Shown: one piece after another, positions 17,649-26,277 of the stretch
Position numbering within the stretch: position 1 is the stretch's first letter
Layout: every line of letters begins with the position of its first letter
Assembly (NCBI GenBank): GCA_902797165.1
Contig: CADBRU010000012.1
Span: 1-55,306, forward strand
Source: an uncultured Elusimicrobium sp.
GTDB taxonomy: Bacteria > Elusimicrobiota > Elusimicrobia > Elusimicrobiales > Elusimicrobiaceae
DNA length: 55,306 nucleotides
Direction of reading: 5' to 3'
The notes under the pieces: model-generated
Databases searched by the model: none
What the model was told of the DNA's origin: nothing
Seen by the model: the letters and a program-made list of their open reading frames with translations, nothing else
Position numbers and translations under genes: made by a program

Positions 17649-17669
17649 CCATTTTGACTTGGAGGATTC

Positions 17670-18716
17670 ATGGACGCAAATAAACAAAAAGCCCTCGATT
17701 TGGCCTTAGGACAAATTGAAAAAGCCTTCGGAAAGGAAGCCATTACCACGTTAGGTGCTGCCAATGTAAAAAAGGTAGATGCTATTCCGACCGGTGCCTT
17801 ATCTTTAGATTTAGCCTTGGGAGTGGGTGGTATTCCCCGCGGCCGCGTAATTGAAATTTACGGACCGGAAGCCGGCGGTAAAACCACTTTATCACTGCAT
17901 TGTGCCGCACAAGCACAAAAAAACGGCGGGGTGGTGGCTTTTATTGATGCCGAACACGCACTTGATCCGGTGTATGCTTCTTCTATCGGGGTCAATGTAG
18001 ACGAACTGTTAATTTCCCAACCCGATAGCGGTGAACAAGCCCTTGAAATTGCCGAAAAATTAGTCCGCTCCGGTGCGATTGATTTGATTATTATTGACTC
18101 CGTAGCCGCGCTTGTTCCGCAAGCGGAAATTGAAGGTGAAATGGGTGATTCTCACGTCGGTCTGCAAGCGCGCTTAATGAGCCAAGCCTTACGCAAACTT
18201 ACCAGCATTTTAAATAAAACCAAAACGAGTATTATTTTCATTAACCAATTACGCCAAAAAATCGGCATTATGTTCGGCAACCCCGAAACCACGCCGGGCG
18301 GTTTGGCTTTGAAATTCTACTCTTCGGTGCGTATTGATGTGCGCCGCATTGAAAACTTGAAAAAAGGCGACGAAATTATCGGCACTCGCGTACGTGCCAA
18401 AGTGACCAAAAACAAAGTTGCGCCCCCGTACCGCCAAGCCGAATTTACCATGCTGCACGGTGAAGGTATTTCCCGCGAAGCGTGTATTTTAGATAAAGGT
18501 GTAGAAGCCGGTATTTTGGAAAAGAGCGGCAGTTGGTTCTTGTACGGAGATGAAAAACTTGGTCAAGGTGCCGAAAATGCCCGCCAATATTTAAAAGACA
18601 ATCCGCAACTGGCGGCCGAAATTGAAGACAAACTGTATGTCAAATATTTAGGTCACCACTACAACGGCAAAGCAGTTGAAGAAGAAAAAGCCGAAAAGAA
18701 AACTGCGAAGAAATAA
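17670..18716 (+). CDS. recA: Recombinase RecA
   Basis: 348 residues. It forms the ssDNA filament for strand exchange and induces LexA cleavage where LexA exists. The Walker A is GPEAGGKTT, a slight variant of the usual [18 protein letters not shown], the Walker [13 protein letters not shown] and the L1/L2 loop regions ([22 protein letters not shown] and [20 protein letters not shown], each cited in part) are intact. The tail is acidic then Lys-rich. A clear GGAGG lies upstream of ATG and a strong terminator follows. It may be cotranscribed with clpC. No LexA-type box was recognised upstream. Confidence 0.98.
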   Translation: MDANKQKALDLALGQIEKAFGKEAITTLGAANVKKVDAIPTGALSLDLALGVGGIPRGRVIEIYGPEAGGKTTLSLHCAAQAQKNGGVVAFIDAEHALDPVYASSIGVNVDELLISQPDSGEQALEIAEKLVRSGAIDLIIIDSVAALVPQAEIEGEMGDSHVGLQARLMSQALRKLTSILNKTKTSIIFINQLRQKIGIMFGNPETTPGGLALKFYSSVRIDVRRIENLKKGDEIIGTRVRAKVTKNKVAPPYRQAEFTMLHGEGISREACILDKGVEAGILEKSGSWFLYGDEKLGQGAENARQYLKDNPQLAAEIEDKLYVKYLGHHYNGKAVEEEKAEKKTAKK

Positions 18717-18729
18717 AAGTTTCCGATAC

Positions 18730-18760
18730 AAAAACTCCCTGCCAAAAGCAGGGAGTTTTT
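18730..18760. terminator. Bidirectional terminator between recA and pilin copy 5
   Basis: A 13-bp perfect stem (18730-18742 with 18748-18760), 5-base loop, A run on one side and T run on the other, between convergent genes. Confidence 0.92.
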
Positions 18761-18773
18761 ATAATATACCAAT

Positions 18774-19265
18774 TTACTGTGCATTAAAAGAGGTACAAAT
18801 GGAATTTGAAAGATCTGAATCATCTGACCAACATTCATCTTTTTCCCATTGTCCTGTACTTTTTTGTTTTAACCAAGATAAATAATACTGTTCAGAATTA
18901 TCGATATTACCATTTGGATACCGATGAGCTACTACATAGCATACATCCGTACTGCAATAGGCATCATAACAAAAATATTTACTGCAACAACTATCACCAT
19001 CATCTTGCGTGCAATCTAATACTCCTTCTACATCTATATCTAATAGATTAGCTGCGCCACCCGCTCCCACCAATTCTATACTTTTATAATCATTAGCTAA
19101 TAGATAAGCATCCACCCCTGTGCGAATACTGGCTGCCATTTGCATAGCTTCTGCCGTACGGCTTTTTTCTACTGCCTTAGTATATTGAGGCAAGGCTATC
19201 GCAGACAAAATACCGATAATTAACACAACCACCAGCAGTTCAATCAATGTAAATGCTTTTGACAT
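18774..19265 (-). CDS. Type IV pilin-like protein (Ala -1 class), copy 5
   Basis: 163 residues. The leader is MSKA with Ala at -1, then FTLIELLVVVLIIG and ALPQYTKAVEKSRTAEAM. Its middle is very rich in cysteine: VLDCTQDDGDSCCSKYFCYD, AYCSTDVCYV, DECWSD and SICTSFNAQ, giving at least eight Cys, so extensive disulfides are expected. The Shine-Dalgarno is AAAGGAG. It has its own promoter at 19310-19338, back to back with that of the Xer recombinase gene. It ends at the recA terminator. Confidence 0.87.
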   Translation of the reverse strand: MSKAFTLIELLVVVLIIGILSAIALPQYTKAVEKSRTAEAMQMAASIRTGVDAYLLANDYKSIELVGAGGAANLLDIDVEGVLDCTQDDGDSCCSKYFCYDAYCSTDVCYVVAHRYPNGNIDNSEQYYLSWLKQKSTGQWEKDECWSDDSDLSNSICTSFNAQ

Positions 19266-19309
19266 AATATTCTCCTTTTACTTTTGTAGTACTTAACACT
19301 ATAACTGTT

Positions 19310-19338
19310 ATTTTAAAAAACAACTCCCCATTTAGCAA
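19310..19338 (-). promoter_or_regulatory. Promoter of pilin copy 5
   Basis: On the minus strand TTGCTA (19333-19338) and TAAAAT (19310-19315) are separated by exactly 17 bases, with a T6 run at the 3' end of the spacer. Confidence 0.65.
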
Positions 19339-19345
19339 GTCTTTT

Positions 19346-19375
19346 TTGAGATTTATAAATTAAAAATCTTATAAT
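19346..19375 (+). promoter_or_regulatory. Promoter of the Xer recombinase gene, leaderless spacing
   Basis: TTGAGA (19346-19351), 18-base spacer, perfect TATAAT (19370-19375), then 6 bases to the ATG. The -35 boxes of this and the divergent pilin promoter are only 7 bases apart, so the two may interfere with each other. Confidence 0.65.
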
Positions 19376-19381
19376 AAGAAT

Positions 19382-20311
19382 ATGCCCGGTACAAACAAAA
19401 GAACAAAACTACCCCCGCAACCGTTAGACCCATTAGCCGAAGATTTTCAAAATCATTTGGCTTTTGAGCGTCAACTTAGTTCCAATACTTTAACGGCTTA
19501 TGTGGCTGACGTGTCTCACTATTTGGAATATTGCGCGGCTACCGAGCAAGACCCGCTTAAGGTCCCCCCGCAATTTATGGATAGTTTTGCCTATCAGTTG
19601 CGTCAAAACGAACAACTTTCCGTGTCCAGCGTGGCGCGCAAAATGCAAGCGGTTCGGGCGTTTTACAAATTTCTATTAATTGAAAACCGCATTACGGAAG
19701 ACCCCACGCGGCTGATGAAGTCGGCTAGACTGCCACAGCGCATGCCCGAACAACTCTCCCGCCAAGAGATGGAAAAATTACTTTCGTACCAAGCCGAAAA
19801 ATTTGATGAAGTGCGTACGCTGACGATTATTGAACTTTTGTATGCTGCGGGGCTGCGCGTAAGTGAACTGATTAATTTGCAACTGGAAAATGTAAATGTA
19901 AAAGACGGGTGGGTACTGGCCTTTGGCAAAGGTGGCAAACAACGCTTTGTTCCTTTGCACCCCACTTGTTGCGAGCGTATCAAACATTATTTAGCCGTGC
20001 GCGAAGCCCACTTTGCCAGTAATTCTCACGTCGGTTCGGAATTATTTTTGAATAGAAGCGGCCAAAAAATCAGCCGCATCAGCGTTTGGAAAGATTTAGC
20101 CGCTTTAGGTCGCAAGGTGGGTATCCGCCAGCCGCTGCACCCGCATTTATTCCGCCACACTTTTGCCAGTCACCTTTTGCAAGGCGGAGCCGACTTGCGC
20201 AGTTTGCAAGAAATGCTCGGTCACGCCAATTTGACTACTACCCAAATTTATACGCATTTAGACGTTTCCGACCTCAAAGCCAAGCACAAAAAATTCCATC
20301 CGCGCGGTTAA
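19382..20311 (+). CDS. xerD: Tyrosine recombinase XerC/XerD
   Basis: 309 residues. The N-terminal SAM-like domain covers about 15-105 (FQNHLAFERQLSSNTLTAYVADVSHYLEY, cited as the core-binding pattern). The catalytic domain holds the full set: Arg in AAGLRVSELINL, Lys in the beta hairpin GKGGKQR, His-x-x-Arg in HLFRHTFASH, His in LGHANLTTTQIY and the nucleophile Tyr in that last motif. Length and motifs fit the chromosome-dimer resolvase acting at dif near FtsK; XerC and XerD cannot be separated by eye. There is no phage or integron context, so a mobile-element integrase is unlikely. The mRNA is probably leaderless. Confidence 0.88.
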   Translation: MPGTNKRTKLPPQPLDPLAEDFQNHLAFERQLSSNTLTAYVADVSHYLEYCAATEQDPLKVPPQFMDSFAYQLRQNEQLSVSSVARKMQAVRAFYKFLLIENRITEDPTRLMKSARLPQRMPEQLSRQEMEKLLSYQAEKFDEVRTLTIIELLYAAGLRVSELINLQLENVNVKDGWVLAFGKGGKQRFVPLHPTCCERIKHYLAVREAHFASNSHVGSELFLNRSGQKISRISVWKDLAALGRKVGIRQPLHPHLFRHTFASHLLQGGADLRSLQEMLGHANLTTTQIYTHLDVSDLKAKHKKFHPRG

Positions 20312-20343
20312 GTATTTCTTCCCTCTTTTTACCTCTAAAATGT

Positions 20344-20349
20344 TAAAAT
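20344..20349 (+). promoter_or_regulatory. Possible -10 box of leuS, leaderless spacing
   Basis: TAAAAT ends 7 bases before the leuS ATG and no Shine-Dalgarno is visible. No convincing -35. It could also be chance in an A-rich gap. Confidence 0.35.
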
Positions 20350-20356
20350 AAAATAT

Positions 20357-22870
20357 ATGAGTATTGATAATTTCCAAGAGATTGATAAAAAGCAACAAGA
20401 CCGCTGGGAAAAAGAAAATCTTTTTGCCAGCCCACGCTTGCCGAAAGGCAAAAAATTCTATTGTTTAGATATGTTTCCGTACCCGTCGGGCGCGGGGTTA
20501 CATGTCGGTCATCCGGAAGGGTATACCGCATCGGATATTTTAACCCGTTATAAACTTATGAACGGATATGATGTTTTGCACCCTATGGGCTGGGACGCGT
20601 TTGGTCTGCCGGCCGAAAACTATGCCATTACCACCGGCATTCATCCGGCTATTACCACACAAAAGAATATCGACAATTTCCGCCGCCAAATCAAATCTCT
20701 TGGGCTAGCCTACGATTGGAACCGTGAAATCTATACCACCGACCCCGATTACTATAAATGGACGCAATGGATTTTCTTGCAACTGTTCAAAAAGGGTCTT
20801 GCCTATGAATCTACCGTACCTATAAACTGGTGCCCCTCCTGCAAAACCGGACTTGCCAACGAAGAAGTATTTAACGGCAAATGCGAACGGTGCGGACACA
20901 CCATTGAACGCCGTATGCTGCGGCAATGGATTTTGAAAATTACCGCCTATGCCGAGCGCTTACTGCAAGACTTAGACGGACTTGACTGGCCCGAAAGCAC
21001 GCTAACCATGCAAAAAAATTGGATCGGCAAAAGCCAAGGGGCCGAGGTAACTTTTAAATTAGACGGCAGCAAAGAAACTTTAACCGTTTTTACCACGCGG
21101 CCCGATACGCTTTTCGGAGCGACGTATATGGTGGTTTCCCCCGAACATCCGGCCTTGAAAACCATTGTCACTCCCGAGCAAAAACAAGCCGTGGCAGATT
21201 ATCAAGCCGCCGCCGCCAGCAAAAGTGATTTGGAGCGTGCCGATTTGAACAAGGATAAAACGGGTGTTTTTACGGGTGCGTATGCCATTAACCCAGTCAA
21301 CGGACGCAAAATTCCGGTGTGGACTTCCGATTATGTACTAATGGGATACGGCACCGGCGCCATTATGGCCGTTCCGGCGCACGACGACCGTGACTATGCC
21401 TTTGCCAAAAAATTCGGACTGGAAATTATTGAAGTTATTAAAAGCGAGCAAGGCGTAAAAGAGGCCGCCTTTACCGGAGACGGTGAACTGGTCAATTCCG
21501 AATTTTTAAACGGACTTCACGTACAAGACAGCAAAGCAAAAATGATCGCATGGCTGACCGAGAAAGGCTGCGGCCGCGCCAAAACCTCCTACAAACTGCG
21601 CGATTGGGTATTTGCCCGCCAACGCTATTGGGGTGAGCCAATTCCTTTAGTGCATTGTGACAAATGCGGAGTCGTGGCTTTGCCGGAAGATCAACTTCCG
21701 CTGCGTTTGCCCGAAATGAAAAATTTTGAGCCGTCCGGCACCGGAGAATCTCCGCTGGCTAATGCCACCGAATGGCTGCACACCACCTGCCCTAAATGCG
21801 GAGGTCCGGCTTTGCGTGAAACAAACACCATGCCTCAATGGGCGGGCTCTTGCTGGTATTATTTGCGCTATATGGACCCGCACAATGACAAGGCTCTAGT
21901 AGACCCCGAAATTGAGAAAGCCTACGGGCCGGTAGATTGTTATATCGGCGGGGCAGAGCACGCGGTATTACACTTACTGTATGCGCGATTTTGGCACAAA
22001 GTGCTTTATGATTTGGGCGTAGTGCATACCAAAGAACCGTTCCAAAAACTGCGCCACCAAGGTATGATTTTGGCCTTCTCTTACCGAGATAAATTAGGTG
22101 CTTATCACGGGTATGACGAAATAGATTTTAAAGACGGAAAGGCCTATTTAAAATCTACCGGAGAAGAACTTTCCCCCATGGTGGAAAAGATGTCTAAATC
22201 TAAAAAGAATGTCATCAATCCCGACGATATTTTGAAAGATTACGGAGCCGATGCTTTCCGCATGTATGAAATGTTTATGGGCCCGTTTGAAGCCAGCAAA
22301 CCGTGGGATATGAAAGGCATTGAAGGAATCAGCCGTTTCTTAAAACGCATTGCCGGTTGGAACGATACCGTAAAATTAACCACTGCCAGCAATCCCAAAG
22401 AAATCGAAATTCTTAAAAATAAAACCATTGCCAAAGTGACCGACGATATTGAAAATTTACGTTTCAATACCGCCATTTCCGCGCTGATGGTTTTGTTTAA
22501 CGATATCAGCAAACTTGATGCGGTCAGCCAAGACACGTTTGAGACTTTCCTTAAACTCTTGCACCCGTTTGCCCCCCACTTGACCGAAGAAATTTGGCAA
22601 ACTAGCGGACATACGGACTTTTTAGTCAAGCAAACATGGCCGACTGCGGATCAAGACTTAATTGCCCAAGAAATGATTGAAATTGCGGTGCAAGTAAACG
22701 GAAAAGTACGTGACCGTATTCGCACAGCGGCTACCGCTTCAAAAGAAGAAACCGAACAAACCGCGCGTGCCAGTGAGAAAATTCAAAAATATTTAAATGG
22801 CTGTGAAATTAAGAAAATCATCATTGTACCGGGACGCATTGTCAATTTCATTGCCATCCCCAAAAAATAG
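20357..22870 (+). CDS. leuS: Leucyl-tRNA synthetase
   Basis: 837 residues, class I. The HIGH motif is in [16 protein letters not shown], the KMSKS loop in [13 protein letters not shown], and the CP1 editing domain (about 220-400) includes [12 protein letters not shown] and the [15 protein letters not shown] signature that hydrolyses mischarged tRNA. Zinc-type cysteines appear in [19 protein letters not shown]. The C-terminal domain ([13 protein letters not shown]) is intact. It heads a leuS-lptE-holA run that is also found in E. coli and other Gram-negatives, supporting the identity of the short gene that follows. Confidence 0.97.
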   Translation: MSIDNFQEIDKKQQDRWEKENLFASPRLPKGKKFYCLDMFPYPSGAGLHVGHPEGYTASDILTRYKLMNGYDVLHPMGWDAFGLPAENYAITTGIHPAITTQKNIDNFRRQIKSLGLAYDWNREIYTTDPDYYKWTQWIFLQLFKKGLAYESTVPINWCPSCKTGLANEEVFNGKCERCGHTIERRMLRQWILKITAYAERLLQDLDGLDWPESTLTMQKNWIGKSQGAEVTFKLDGSKETLTVFTTRPDTLFGATYMVVSPEHPALKTIVTPEQKQAVADYQAAAASKSDLERADLNKDKTGVFTGAYAINPVNGRKIPVWTSDYVLMGYGTGAIMAVPAHDDRDYAFAKKFGLEIIEVIKSEQGVKEAAFTGDGELVNSEFLNGLHVQDSKAKMIAWLTEKGCGRAKTSYKLRDWVFARQRYWGEPIPLVHCDKCGVVALPEDQLPLRLPEMKNFEPSGTGESPLANATEWLHTTCPKCGGPALRETNTMPQWAGSCWYYLRYMDPHNDKALVDPEIEKAYGPVDCYIGGAEHAVLHLLYARFWHKVLYDLGVVHTKEPFQKLRHQGMILAFSYRDKLGAYHGYDEIDFKDGKAYLKSTGEELSPMVEKMSKSKKNVINPDDILKDYGADAFRMYEMFMGPFEASKPWDMKGIEGISRFLKRIAGWNDTVKLTTASNPKEIEILKNKTIAKVTDDIENLRFNTAISALMVLFNDISKLDAVSQDTFETFLKLLHPFAPHLTEEIWQTSGHTDFLVKQTWPTADQDLIAQEMIEIAVQVNGKVRDRIRTAATASKEETEQTARASEKIQKYLNGCEIKKIIIVPGRIVNFIAIPKK

Positions 22871-22877
22871 GAGTGTT

Positions 22878-23459
22878 ATGAAAAAAATACTGTTTGCCTT
22901 AACTTGCGCCTTGTGTTTAGTTGCGTGCGGCAGTGAAGGTTCTTTCTACCGCCCGCAAGCACAAATTATGCCGCAACACATCCGCAAAGTAGCCATCCGT
23001 CCGATTCTAAACAAGACGGAAATCTTTGCCATGGAAGACAAATTATATTTGCAACTCTATGATGAATTTTTGAAAAACGGTACTTATCAAATCGTCAGTG
23101 AAGACAATGGCGCCGAAGGGGTCATTATGACCACCATTACCCGTTACTTAAACGTACCCATTCAATACGATAGCCAACTCATTCCGATGGTTTATAAAAT
23201 GGATGTGTGGCTTGATATTGTGCTGATTGATAAAACCACCAATGAGCCTGTCTGGCGTGAACCGGCCTTTGTGGGTACGCAGACCTATTCCTCCTCCACG
23301 CTCCCCGGCGGCATGACCGAACAACAGGCGCGCGAAATGGTTTGGCAGAAACTCTCTAAAGATATTGTCAAACGCACGGTGGATGGTTTCGGCTCGGTGA
23401 TGAGTGAAGACAAACGCAAAGTCATGCAAAACCCCGAATATACCACCATTACCCAATAA
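22878..23459 (+). CDS. lptE: LPS-assembly lipoprotein LptE-like
   Basis: 193 residues from ATG 22878, preceded by AGGAG; a longer frame overlaps leuS. The N-terminus MKKILFALTCALCLVACGSE is a lipoprotein signal with a lipobox ending in Cys17. The mature part starts with a Ser/Gln-rich linker, then HIRKVAIRPILNKTEIFAMEDKL, the pattern of the LptE/RlpB fold, which plugs the LptD barrel and helps insert LPS in the outer membrane. Position between leuS and holA is the strongest support, since sequence conservation in this family is low. lptD is not in the window. Confidence 0.78.
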   Translation: MKKILFALTCALCLVACGSEGSFYRPQAQIMPQHIRKVAIRPILNKTEIFAMEDKLYLQLYDEFLKNGTYQIVSEDNGAEGVIMTTITRYLNVPIQYDSQLIPMVYKMDVWLDIVLIDKTTNEPVWREPAFVGTQTYSSSTLPGGMTEQQAREMVWQKLSKDIVKRTVDGFGSVMSEDKRKVMQNPEYTTITQ

Positions 23460-23460
23460 T

Positions 23461-24474
23461 ATGGCTAAATCGACCGCTGATAAAATTAGCAAATCTCTTG
23501 AAAAAGGAACGATCTCCCCGGTGTATTTACTAACCGGGGAAGATTTATTCCGCAAAAAAGAACTCATTGCCAAAATTACCGCAGCGGTACATCCGGACGA
23601 TTTTAATATTTATTCTTCTTCGGCAGACAAAGCAGATATGGGGGAGGTGCTGGCGCTGGCCAATACCGCGCCGGTATTTTCGGACCGACGTGTAGTCATT
23701 TTAACCGGCATTGAAAAACTGCGCAAAAACCCCAAAGAAGCCTTACTGAAATATTTGGAAAACCCGTTAGACACGACCGTTTTTATTTTAACGCACAATG
23801 ACACCAAAAAATTCAAAACGGAAAAAACTTTGGGTGCTTTGGCCGCCGAACACGGAGACACCGCCAACTTTGACGAACTCAAACGTGAAGAACTGGCCAT
23901 GTGGGTCACCAACCGCTTCAAAGCGCAAAATCTTACCGCCGCCTACGATGCCATAGAAACCTTGTGCGAAACCGTCGGGGCGGACTTAAATGCCCTGTCA
24001 CAAGAAATTGAAAAATTAGCGCTGTATGCGGCTGACCGCACGGACAAAAACATTACTAAAGAAGATGTATTGGCGGGCGTAGGTTTTGCTAAAGAAGAAA
24101 ACCCGTTTGAACTCTCTAACGCTATCCAGTATCTCAATAAAAAGAAAGCCTTTTCTTTGGTAGAGAAATTACTTGCCAGCGGGGAAGAGCCCGTTTCGGT
24201 ACTGAGCAAAATTTCTTACTCGGTGCTTAAAATGGCCCGCATCAAACGCATGACCGCCGGCGGCATGGCCAATGCCGATATTATGCACGCGGCGGGGCTG
24301 ATGTTTTGGGAAAGTTCGCTTATTAATAACGCGCGCAATTTCCCCTCGCAAGAGATTTTTCTTAAAACCTTAGACCGCATTATTGAGGCAGATAAAGCCC
24401 TTAAAACTTCCACCGCCACCGACCCCAAAACGCTGATTAAAGGCGTTTTAATGACCTTTTTTGCCGGACGGTAA
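23461..24474 (+). CDS. holA: DNA polymerase III delta subunit
   Basis: 337 residues from ATG 23461, one base after the lptE stop. The family pattern is visible: PVYLLTGEDLFRKKELIAKI at the N-terminus, DRRVVILTGIEKLR, NDTKKFKTEKTL, then the helical collar region with LSQEIEKLALYA and ENPFELSNAIQYLNKKKA. Delta is the clamp-opening wrench of the replication clamp loader and lacks a P-loop, as here. Together with holB in this window it supplies two loader subunits. The gene ends the leuS operon; no terminator was found before the next pilin promoter. Confidence 0.9.
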   Translation: MAKSTADKISKSLEKGTISPVYLLTGEDLFRKKELIAKITAAVHPDDFNIYSSSADKADMGEVLALANTAPVFSDRRVVILTGIEKLRKNPKEALLKYLENPLDTTVFILTHNDTKKFKTEKTLGALAAEHGDTANFDELKREELAMWVTNRFKAQNLTAAYDAIETLCETVGADLNALSQEIEKLALYAADRTDKNITKEDVLAGVGFAKEENPFELSNAIQYLNKKKAFSLVEKLLASGEEPVSVLSKISYSVLKMARIKRMTAGGMANADIMHAAGLMFWESSLINNARNFPSQEIFLKTLDRIIEADKALKTSTATDPKTLIKGVLMTFFAGR

Positions 24475-24531
24475 AATTCCGCAATTTTCTATTTTCCCCC
24501 GCAGCCCTAAAAGAATAGATCCAAAAAACAC

Positions 24532-24563
24532 TTGACAAGCCTAAAAAAAAAAAAAACTACACT
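24532..24563 (+). promoter_or_regulatory. Pilin promoter with 14-base A tract in spacer
   Basis: TTGACA (24532-24537) and TACACT (24558-24563) are separated by 20 bases that include a run of 14 A (24543-24556). Both the tract length and the spacer length equal those at 2566-2597, although here the tract is A on the coding strand and there it is T. Confidence 0.62.
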
Positions 24564-24610
24564 TTACTTAGCCCCCCATTTTGGGTAAAATTATTTAGGA
24601 GGTTGTAAAT

Positions 24611-25087
24611 ATGAAAAAAGGTTTTACTTTAATTGAACTACTGGTAGTAGTTTTAATTATCGGCATATTGTCCGCTATTGCATTGCCGCAATATACCAAA
24701 GCCGTAGAAAAATCACGTACCGGCGAAGCACTCCTCACGCTTAAACATGCCCAACAAGCACGTTACATAGAATATCTTCAAAATTCAAGTTTCGACAATG
24801 CAAGTGACGTGGCATCTGACATAATGGAATTAAATAGCGGTACTTGGGACTCAGATGGATTAACATTTTGCACGAAACATTTTATGTATGGTTTTGATGA
24901 TCCAGCGTACTCGTATGCCTATAGGGTAACTCCCAATGCTGATTGTACTGACAACACTGATCTACTATACACACTAAAATTACCTACCCTGCCAGAACCG
25001 ACAGAAACAACCTGTTTTGCTTACACGGACGTAGGTTATGCAATTTGTAAAAGTTTAACAGGGTTTAACGTAGACGATCAACGATAA
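24611..25087 (+). CDS. Type IV pilin-like protein (MKKG class), copy 6
   Basis: 158 residues and the only pilin here on the plus strand. Leader MKKG, then FTLIELLVVVLIIG and ALPQYTKAVEKSRTGEA. The variable part has LTFCTKHF, NADCTDN, ETTCFAY and the common C-terminal motif AICKSLTG. AGGAGG precedes the ATG at a comfortable distance. It has its own homopolymer-containing promoter and its own terminator (25101-25130), so it is a complete transcription unit inserted between holA and the GNAT gene. Confidence 0.88.
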   Translation: MKKGFTLIELLVVVLIIGILSAIALPQYTKAVEKSRTGEALLTLKHAQQARYIEYLQNSSFDNASDVASDIMELNSGTWDSDGLTFCTKHFMYGFDDPAYSYAYRVTPNADCTDNTDLLYTLKLPTLPEPTETTCFAYTDVGYAICKSLTGFNVDDQR

Positions 25088-25100
25088 GATCCTTAAAATC

Positions 25101-25130
25101 AAAAAGCCCCGCTTTAAAGCGGGGTTTTTT
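25101..25130. terminator. Bidirectional terminator, pilin copy 6 and GNAT gene
   Basis: A perfect 18-base palindrome (25107-25124) with A5 before and T6 after. It overlaps the stop codon region of the leftward GNAT gene. Confidence 0.92.
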
Positions 25131-26235
25131 ATAAATTTTTCTGATATAAGCGGTAGCGTTTAATCGGATAGCAGCCGGCCTCGGTCATGGCGCGAATAAT
25201 GCCTTCGTTGTCCTCTAATATCCAAGACAGTTCGGCTTTATCCCATATTGCTACGCCATATTTAACGATGTGATTAATCAGCACCAAATCAAGCCCGCGT
25301 TTGCGGTAAGCCGGGTCAATACCCAGCATGATCAGCCGCGCATCGCGGATGTGTTTCCATGCCCATAAAGCACGCAAGGTGCGCCATGGATTGGCCAGCG
25401 TCCCGCGCAAAATTTTAAGCACGTGATTCATATTGGGAATAGCAATATAAAACCCGGCCGGCACGCCGTCTACTTCCACCACGCAAGTACCTTCCACGCG
25501 AATAATAGGTTTTAATTCTTTGACCATATCGGCAATTTCCGCTTCGGAAATAGGCGTATGCCCCCAGTTATTGGCCCATGCGTCATTATAAATTTTGCGG
25601 ATAATTTGCGCCTCTTTGTCTAATTTTTTCAAATCAATACGGCGCAAAGTAATATCTTTACTGCGGCTTGCGCGTGCCACAATTTTTTCAAATACCGGGC
25701 TGAATTTATTTTCACGCGTGCGCTCAAAGGCCAACAAATCTTTTACCTTTTCAAAACCTTCCTGTTCAATCAGTTCGCCGTAATACGGTGCATTATAGGG
25801 CATCATGATAGCAGGCATACTGTCAAAACCTTTAATCAGCAGGCCGTACGGATGATTAGACGACGGGTTGGCCGGGCCCCGCACCGCAGAAACCCCTTGC
25901 TCGCGCAACCATTTCTCTCCGGCGGCAAAAAGTGCGTGAGAAACTTCCACATCATTTAGGCAATCAAAAAAGCCGAAAAAACCGATATTTTCGTGATGAT
26001 ATTCGTTGTAGGTATCATTGACCAGTGCGCAAAGCCGCCCCACCAATTGCCCTTCCTGATAGGCCAAAAATAATTTGCGCCGCGCATGGGTCCAAAAGGC
26101 ATTATCCGTTTTGAGGAGTTTGACCGTATCGGCTTTGAGTTCTCCCACCCAATACGGATCATTCTTGTACAAATCAAACGGAAATTGCACAAATTCGTTT
26201 AATCGTTTTTCTGCGCTCACTACCACTACTGCCAT
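25129..26235 (-). CDS. GNAT-superfamily acyltransferase, candidate ceramide-type N-acyltransferase
   Basis: 368 residues. The C-terminal half shows the acyl-CoA-binding GNAT motif (MLGIDPAYRKRGLDLVLI). The N-terminal half has the pattern of a conserved family that includes E. coli YghO (FPFDLYKNDPYWVGEL, GFFGFFDCLND, RGPANPSSNHPYGLL, MMPYNAPYYGELIE). It lies next to an spt-like gene. From memory, bacterial ceramide synthases have been placed in the N-acyltransferase superfamily, so N-acylation of a sphingoid base is a reasonable hypothesis, not a demonstrated role. An intrinsic terminator separates it from spt, and its own weak Shine-Dalgarno (AGAGGG) lies just after that hairpin. Confidence 0.6.
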   Translation of the reverse strand: MAVVVVSAEKRLNEFVQFPFDLYKNDPYWVGELKADTVKLLKTDNAFWTHARRKLFLAYQEGQLVGRLCALVNDTYNEYHHENIGFFGFFDCLNDVEVSHALFAAGEKWLREQGVSAVRGPANPSSNHPYGLLIKGFDSMPAIMMPYNAPYYGELIEQEGFEKVKDLLAFERTRENKFSPVFEKIVARASRSKDITLRRIDLKKLDKEAQIIRKIYNDAWANNWGHTPISEAEIADMVKELKPIIRVEGTCVVEVDGVPAGFYIAIPNMNHVLKILRGTLANPWRTLRALWAWKHIRDARLIMLGIDPAYRKRGLDLVLINHIVKYGVAIWDKAELSWILEDNEGIIRAMTEAGCYPIKRYRLYQKNL

Positions 26236-26247
26236 AATACCCTCTGT

Positions 26248-26273
26248 AAAAAACCCCGCCTAATAAGCGGGGT
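26248..26273 (-). terminator. Terminator between spt and the GNAT gene
   Basis: Stem CCCCGC/GCGGGG (26254-26259 with 26267-26272), followed on the minus strand by TTTTTT. It sits inside a gene pair read in the same direction. Confidence 0.8.
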
Positions 26274-26277
26274 CAAA

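Noticed and set aside
19382..20311. Phage or integron integrase
   Set aside because: All Xer catalytic residues and the usual length are present, with no attachment site, cassette or phage gene nearby.
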